From positions 1 through 9,499 of the forward strand of contig JASEHU010000064.1 in NCBI GenBank assembly GCA_030018635.1: 9,499 bases of DNA. The letters are read 5' to 3'. Shown one piece after another: positions 5,886-9,499 of this stretch; position 1 is the stretch's first letter, and every line of letters begins with the position of its first letter. The notes under the pieces are model-generated. The model was not told where the DNA came from, did no database searches, and was given only the letters and a program-made list of their open reading frames with translations. This DNA comes from a bacterium (GTDB taxonomy: Bacteria > UBA9089 > CG2-30-40-21 > SBAY01). Position numbers and translations under genes: made by a program.

Positions 5886-8800
5886 TTATATAACACCTTT
5901 CATCTCTTCAACCCGATATCCCAATTCTTCAGCAGATTCAAGTACCTTTATCACCATTTTATAACACTTGATAACCTTTGTCTGCCACCCTTTTTTATTA
6001 GAGACAATTATATGCACAACCGAGGCGACAAACAACCAATACATCAATTCTTCCAGTGCCTCTTTGCTCAACCATAATGTGTCTTGGTGCCAGTTAAAAT
6101 TCAGATACGCGGCAACCTTCGGGTCATCTAACATAGCCTTAACCTTTGGCGCCGAATCAAACCCGTTATGCCAGGTGGTCAAAATCCCTAAAAGATGGGT
6201 TTCCCTCCCTGCCGTATATCCATCACAACCAAGCTCCGTAAAGGTGTGCCTGACGATTTTCCCGAGCAACCACTCATTCAGCCACGATGCACTTTGTCGT
6301 TCATACCCAGATTCCGATTTTGCCCGACCCAAGCCGGAGACTATCACCCAACTAAATAAAACCCGCAAGACTGGTAGGTAAGTGCTATCTTCCTTATAAA
6401 TGCCCGACTGCAAATAGTTGAGGGCAGAGTTATATTCTTCATTTCCAGAGATGGGTGCTAATCCTTCAAGTTTTAAGGTTGCCGAGAGAAGGTTCATGGA
6501 TTGATTGGCAATCTTTACCTCATCCCCATTACCACCCACGAATTCCTTTATCCGGCGAAGTAAAACCTCCATATCTTGCTCAAACTGGGTTAATATCTCT
6601 TGGATTCTCCCACCGGCTAATTTCATTAACATATCCTTGTTGAGCACCTGTTTAAATGGGATAAGGACAGGTTCAAGGTAAATTTCCTTATATGCCTCTT
6701 CCATATTGGGGACGCCGCAACCGTTAAGTGAGGCGCTCAACCGGGCATAGTAACCATTATGGTCGTCGCTAACCTCTCTGAAATCTAAAAATACATGATA
6801 ATGATAAGCCCCCAGTTCAACATACAAGCCTTGTTCAGTAAGTTCTTGGCCGGAGCGGATGTATTCCAGCCCTGCCTGACAATCCCTGAAAATATAATAA
6901 TATCGAGGGTCGGATTTCAGGCAAAGTGCCTCGGACAAAGATTTTTGGATAAGTCTTCTTTGCCCAGGATTATCTCCCTGGACAGATATACTTGATGAGG
7001 TTTTAATCCATCCCCTGGCCGAGGCATATTTATTATGATAGACAATAATTGCCCGCTCATCACCTACACGGTTAGAATAGGCAAAGACATCTTCATTGAC
7101 AAAGCCTTCCGGGGCATAAAAATCATAGAGGACAAAGTTTTCTACCCCACTAAACAGATGTCGCTTTCTCATCAGAGGGAAGACCTCTGCCTCATGACGA
7201 TGCACTAAATCCCAATCTACCTCCTCATCCCAGTATGCCTTTGTATATTCCATGCCATATTTTTCTGAAAAACCTTCGATTTGCCCATGACCAAACATAG
7301 GCACTCCAGGCAGACTAACCATCATAATGGCTATACCAAAATATTTATCCCCTTTCCCAAACTGAGCCACAGCCGTGTGTTCATCGGGATTATTCATAAA
7401 ATTAACAAATCGCTTTAATATTTCAGGGTTAAACTCAAGGACATTTTTTATCACACTGCGATAATTGGCATTTTCCTCGAGTTTGAGCATATTCATAAAG
7501 GCGCTGTTATAGACACGGTGCATACCGAGTGTGCGGACAAAGTATCCCTCCATTAGCCAGAATGCCTCAGCCAGAAGAAGTGTATCCGGCACCTCCTGGG
7601 CAATTCTATCTACCACTTCACGCCAGAACTCTGTTGAGAAAAAATTATCAAATTCCGCTTTTGACATTCCCTGTCCTGCCCTTGAAGGGACATCGCCGCC
7701 TGAACCGGGTTGCGGAAACCAGAGTCGTTGGAAATGTTTTTTGGTTAAGGTCATAGCGGCATCAAAACGGATAATCGGGAATTTACGGGCAACATGAAGA
7801 ATCGTTTGAATGACTGCCTCCCGAACATCTTGACGCAAAAAATTCAACTGGGCGGTATCATTCCAGGGCATACTCGTGCCATCATTGCCATGATAAATAT
7901 ATTTGACATCACCGCTCCAGTGGTTCACCCGTTTGAAGACAACCGCGGCATCGGTTCGATGCCAATAACCATCCTCAAGATAAATCCCTACTCGCTGGTC
8001 CCAGGATATATTCTGACCTGAAAAATTGTAGCTGGGGAATGGCGGGTAATCTAATTGGATAAACCAATCAGGATGCTCTATGAGCCATTTAGAATAAATA
8101 CCCATGTGATTTGGAACCATATCGCTGGCTAAACGAATACCCCTTTGCCAGGCTCTGAATTTAAGATTAAGAAGGGCGGACTCTCCACCTAAATCCTCGG
8201 CAATAACATAATCATAAACAGAATAGGCTGAGGCAATAGCCTCTGGATTTCCGCAGAGTTGTTTTATTCTTTGAGAGGCAGGAGAGCGTTCCCACAAACC
8301 AATCAGCCACAGCCCGGTAAATCCCCATTTAGCCAGAATATCTAATTCTTCATCCGGAATCTGGTCTAATTCGGTAATTGACCGCCAATATTTTTTAGAT
8401 AATTGGTCTAACCAGACATGGACATTTTTTGCCAGCAGGACAACATTAGACATCCAATCTAAATCGGCACTAAAATTCTCGAATTCTTCATATTCACTAC
8501 CTTCAAAGTAAGGGATTAAAGAGGGTCCGGCACCCAGAAAACCGGTTTTTTCTTCTTCCTTCAATAAATCCAGGGAAAGTTCGATGCTGTCCAAAAGCCC
8601 TTGCGGCAGGAACATCCCCCAATTATTTTTGATGTATTCAAGTTGACCAAACAGGCAATTGGGGCTGGCCACAACAGGGGTTCTTAACATATCGAGCAAG
8701 AATTGATTTTGGGGACCAAAGGTAGGTTGTGTCTTGAAAAAGTCTATAATCGAGCCGATAAATACCTCATAAGAGACATCCCTGTCTAATTCTGTATCAT

Positions 8801-9383
8801 CGAATAATTCAATAAAGGGCAGGCAGGCAGGATTATTATTAGCTAAAAATAAAAACACCATCTCTTCTGCGGCAATCTCTATGTTTGGTGAATCTTGCGT
8901 TTTACCTCGGACATATTCCCCAACAGGTACCTTTCCTTGATGAACAGTCAACGGCGGGAATAACTCTACAAATCGGGTTAGTGTTTTATCAACGACCTCA
9001 AAACTGAAATGTTTGGCTACCCATTTAAGAGCCTGGTTAAAGGTCTGTTCATTTTTTTGCCGACAATACAACGAAATAACATAATGTAGGATTTCATCGA
9101 GCAACCCCATGGCATTTAGCTGGCCAGCTTTTATGGTTCGTTCCGGGTGATTCTTTAAATCCCTTTTTTCATTCATCTTCTGGGCAAAAAGACGCACTGC
9201 CTGGAAATTCGCCAAGACAACATCCCCCCTGATTGAAAACAGCCCTTCATCAAAATTATATCTATCCCTGGCTACCTTTGAGATATGAAATTCAAAAGGG
9301 ATAGAGCGAATTGAAGAATCACCTCGAAAGGTATTACCTCGGGAGGTATCTATCTGGTTTAAATGTAGTTGTGAAGTTTTCAT
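5886..9383 (-). CDS. Large multidomain GH13 (alpha-amylase family) alpha-glucan enzyme
   Basis: GH13 enzymes hydrolyse or transfer alpha-glucosidic bonds. The catalytic barrel spans roughly residues 335-755 of 1165. Region I is DMVPNHMG (421-428), region II is IIRFDAA (537-543) with nucleophile D541, region III is LLAEAF (603-608) with acid/base E606, and region IV is NNPDEHTA (664-671) with transition-state Asp D667. The catalytic triad is therefore complete. Region IV has Pro where most GH13 enzymes have the NHD histidine, a change also seen in GlgE. Later motifs include GVPMFGHGQIEGFSEKYGME (693-712). About 330 residues before the barrel and 400 after it are mostly helical and unassigned, far beyond a typical amylase of 450-650 residues. 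No signal peptide is visible, which suggests a cytoplasmic role on glycogen-like glucan or maltooligosaccharides. ATG 9383 has AAGGA (9400-9396) 12 bases upstream. Whether it hydrolyses or transfers cannot be decided here. Confidence 0.92.
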   Translation of the reverse strand: MKTSQLHLNQIDTSRGNTFRGDSSIRSIPFEFHISKVARDRYNFDEGLFSIRGDVVLANFQAVRLFAQKMNEKRDLKNHPERTIKAGQLNAMGLLDEILHYVISLYCRQKNEQTFNQALKWVAKHFSFEVVDKTLTRFVELFPPLTVHQGKVPVGEYVRGKTQDSPNIEIAAEEMVFLFLANNNPACLPFIELFDDTELDRDVSYEVFIGSIIDFFKTQPTFGPQNQFLLDMLRTPVVASPNCLFGQLEYIKNNWGMFLPQGLLDSIELSLDLLKEEEKTGFLGAGPSLIPYFEGSEYEEFENFSADLDWMSNVVLLAKNVHVWLDQLSKKYWRSITELDQIPDEELDILAKWGFTGLWLIGLWERSPASQRIKQLCGNPEAIASAYSVYDYVIAEDLGGESALLNLKFRAWQRGIRLASDMVPNHMGIYSKWLIEHPDWFIQLDYPPFPSYNFSGQNISWDQRVGIYLEDGYWHRTDAAVVFKRVNHWSGDVKYIYHGNDGTSMPWNDTAQLNFLRQDVREAVIQTILHVARKFPIIRFDAAMTLTKKHFQRLWFPQPGSGGDVPSRAGQGMSKAEFDNFFSTEFWREVVDRIAQEVPDTLLLAEAFWLMEGYFVRTLGMHRVYNSAFMNMLKLEENANYRSVIKNVLEFNPEILKRFVNFMNNPDEHTAVAQFGKGDKYFGIAIMMVSLPGVPMFGHGQIEGFSEKYGMEYTKAYWDEEVDWDLVHRHEAEVFPLMRKRHLFSGVENFVLYDFYAPEGFVNEDVFAYSNRVGDERAIIVYHNKYASARGWIKTSSSISVQGDNPGQRRLIQKSLSEALCLKSDPRYYYIFRDCQAGLEYIRSGQELTEQGLYVELGAYHYHVFLDFREVSDDHNGYYARLSASLNGCGVPNMEEAYKEIYLEPVLIPFKQVLNKDMLMKLAGGRIQEILTQFEQDMEVLLRRIKEFVGGNGDEVKIANQSMNLLSATLKLEGLAPISGNEEYNSALNYLQSGIYKEDSTYLPVLRVLFSWVIVSGLGRAKSESGYERQSASWLNEWLLGKIVRHTFTELGCDGYTAGRETHLLGILTTWHNGFDSAPKVKAMLDDPKVAAYLNFNWHQDTLWLSKEALEELMYWLFVASVVHIIVSNKKGWQTKVIKCYKMVIKVLESAEELGYRVEEMKGVI

Positions 9384-9499
9384 AGTTTGAGTTCATCCTT
9401 GATTATTAAGTTTCCTGGAATTTCTATAACCTCTGATTGGACAAGGTAGTGGGTCATTCCATTTGATATTGGGGGTATCTATGATAGAATCCAGGAGTC
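9384..9499 (-). other. Short open frames upstream of the GH13 start, possibly the end of a truncated gene
   Basis: Three minus-strand readings are possible in this edge segment. One is open from the window edge to TGA at 9395-9393, reading LLDSIIDTPNIKWNDPLPCP and on. It ends 9 bases before the GH13 ATG and overlaps its AAGGA. A second is open from the edge for 14 codons (TPGFYHRYPQYQME) to TGA at 9456-9454. A third is a 25-codon ORF (9457-9380, MTHYLVQSEVIEIPGNL and on) that overlaps the second at ATGA and overlaps the GH13 start at another ATGA. I recognise none of the products. The spacing suggests the GH13 gene sits in an operon with an upstream gene, but which frame is real is undecided. 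An imperfect inverted repeat (CCTGGAATTTCTAT at 9414-9427, ATAGAATCCAGG at 9484-9495) spans the region. Confidence 0.3.

Noticed and set aside
5968..8021. Several plus-strand open frames of 62-137 codons inside the GH13 gene
   Set aside because: They are antisense to a gene with a complete GH13 catalytic set, have no ribosome binding sites of note, and their translations show no recognisable motifs.
5886..9383. Identification of the GH13 protein as GlgE maltosyltransferase
   Set aside because: Only the NPD feature of region IV is shared. The length, the N- and C-terminal regions and the other motifs do not match what I know of GlgE.

Overview
This window looks like a chromosomal segment from an uncultured, probably anaerobic, AT-rich bacterium. 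The anaerobic reading rests on a siroheme decarboxylase (AhbA-AhbB) beside hemB, which points to the siroheme-dependent route to heme or heme d1. Intergenic 8-bp-period repeats and TTG/ATG starts with ordinary Shine-Dalgarno sequences fit a bacterium. The sequence alone does not fix the phylum.

Layout. Positions 1-102 hold an 8-bp-period repeat and the ribosome binding site of the first gene. Positions 103-2766 (+) encode a large protein I cannot assign, with an N-terminal four-Cys zinc site, HEAT-like helices and a long C-terminal region. Positions 2767-2936 are non-coding and hold a second 8-bp-period repeat. Positions 2973-3725 (+) encode a class II Fic protein with a near-consensus promoter placed so that its mRNA should be leaderless. 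It is followed by a short gene (from 3728) that appears cut off where it runs into the convergent ahbAB gene. On the minus strand, hemB (5785-4817) overlaps by 10 bp a fused ahbA-ahbB gene (4826-3807). Further upstream on the minus strand is an 1165-residue GH13 alpha-glucan enzyme (9383-5886), whose start is closely preceded by short open frames running to the window edge.

How the genes relate. HemB makes porphobilinogen, the first pyrrole of all tetrapyrroles. AhbAB acts several steps later, removing the C12 and C18 acetate carboxyls of siroheme to give didecarboxysiroheme. Their overlap implies coupled synthesis. The GH13 enzyme is separate carbohydrate metabolism, probably cytoplasmic because it has no signal peptide. 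The Fic gene and its truncated follower look like an accessory insertion that landed immediately 3' of ahbAB. The most open questions are the role of the 887-residue protein, the leaderless fic transcript, the truncated small gene, and the shared 8-bp periodicity of three unrelated-looking intergenic repeats.
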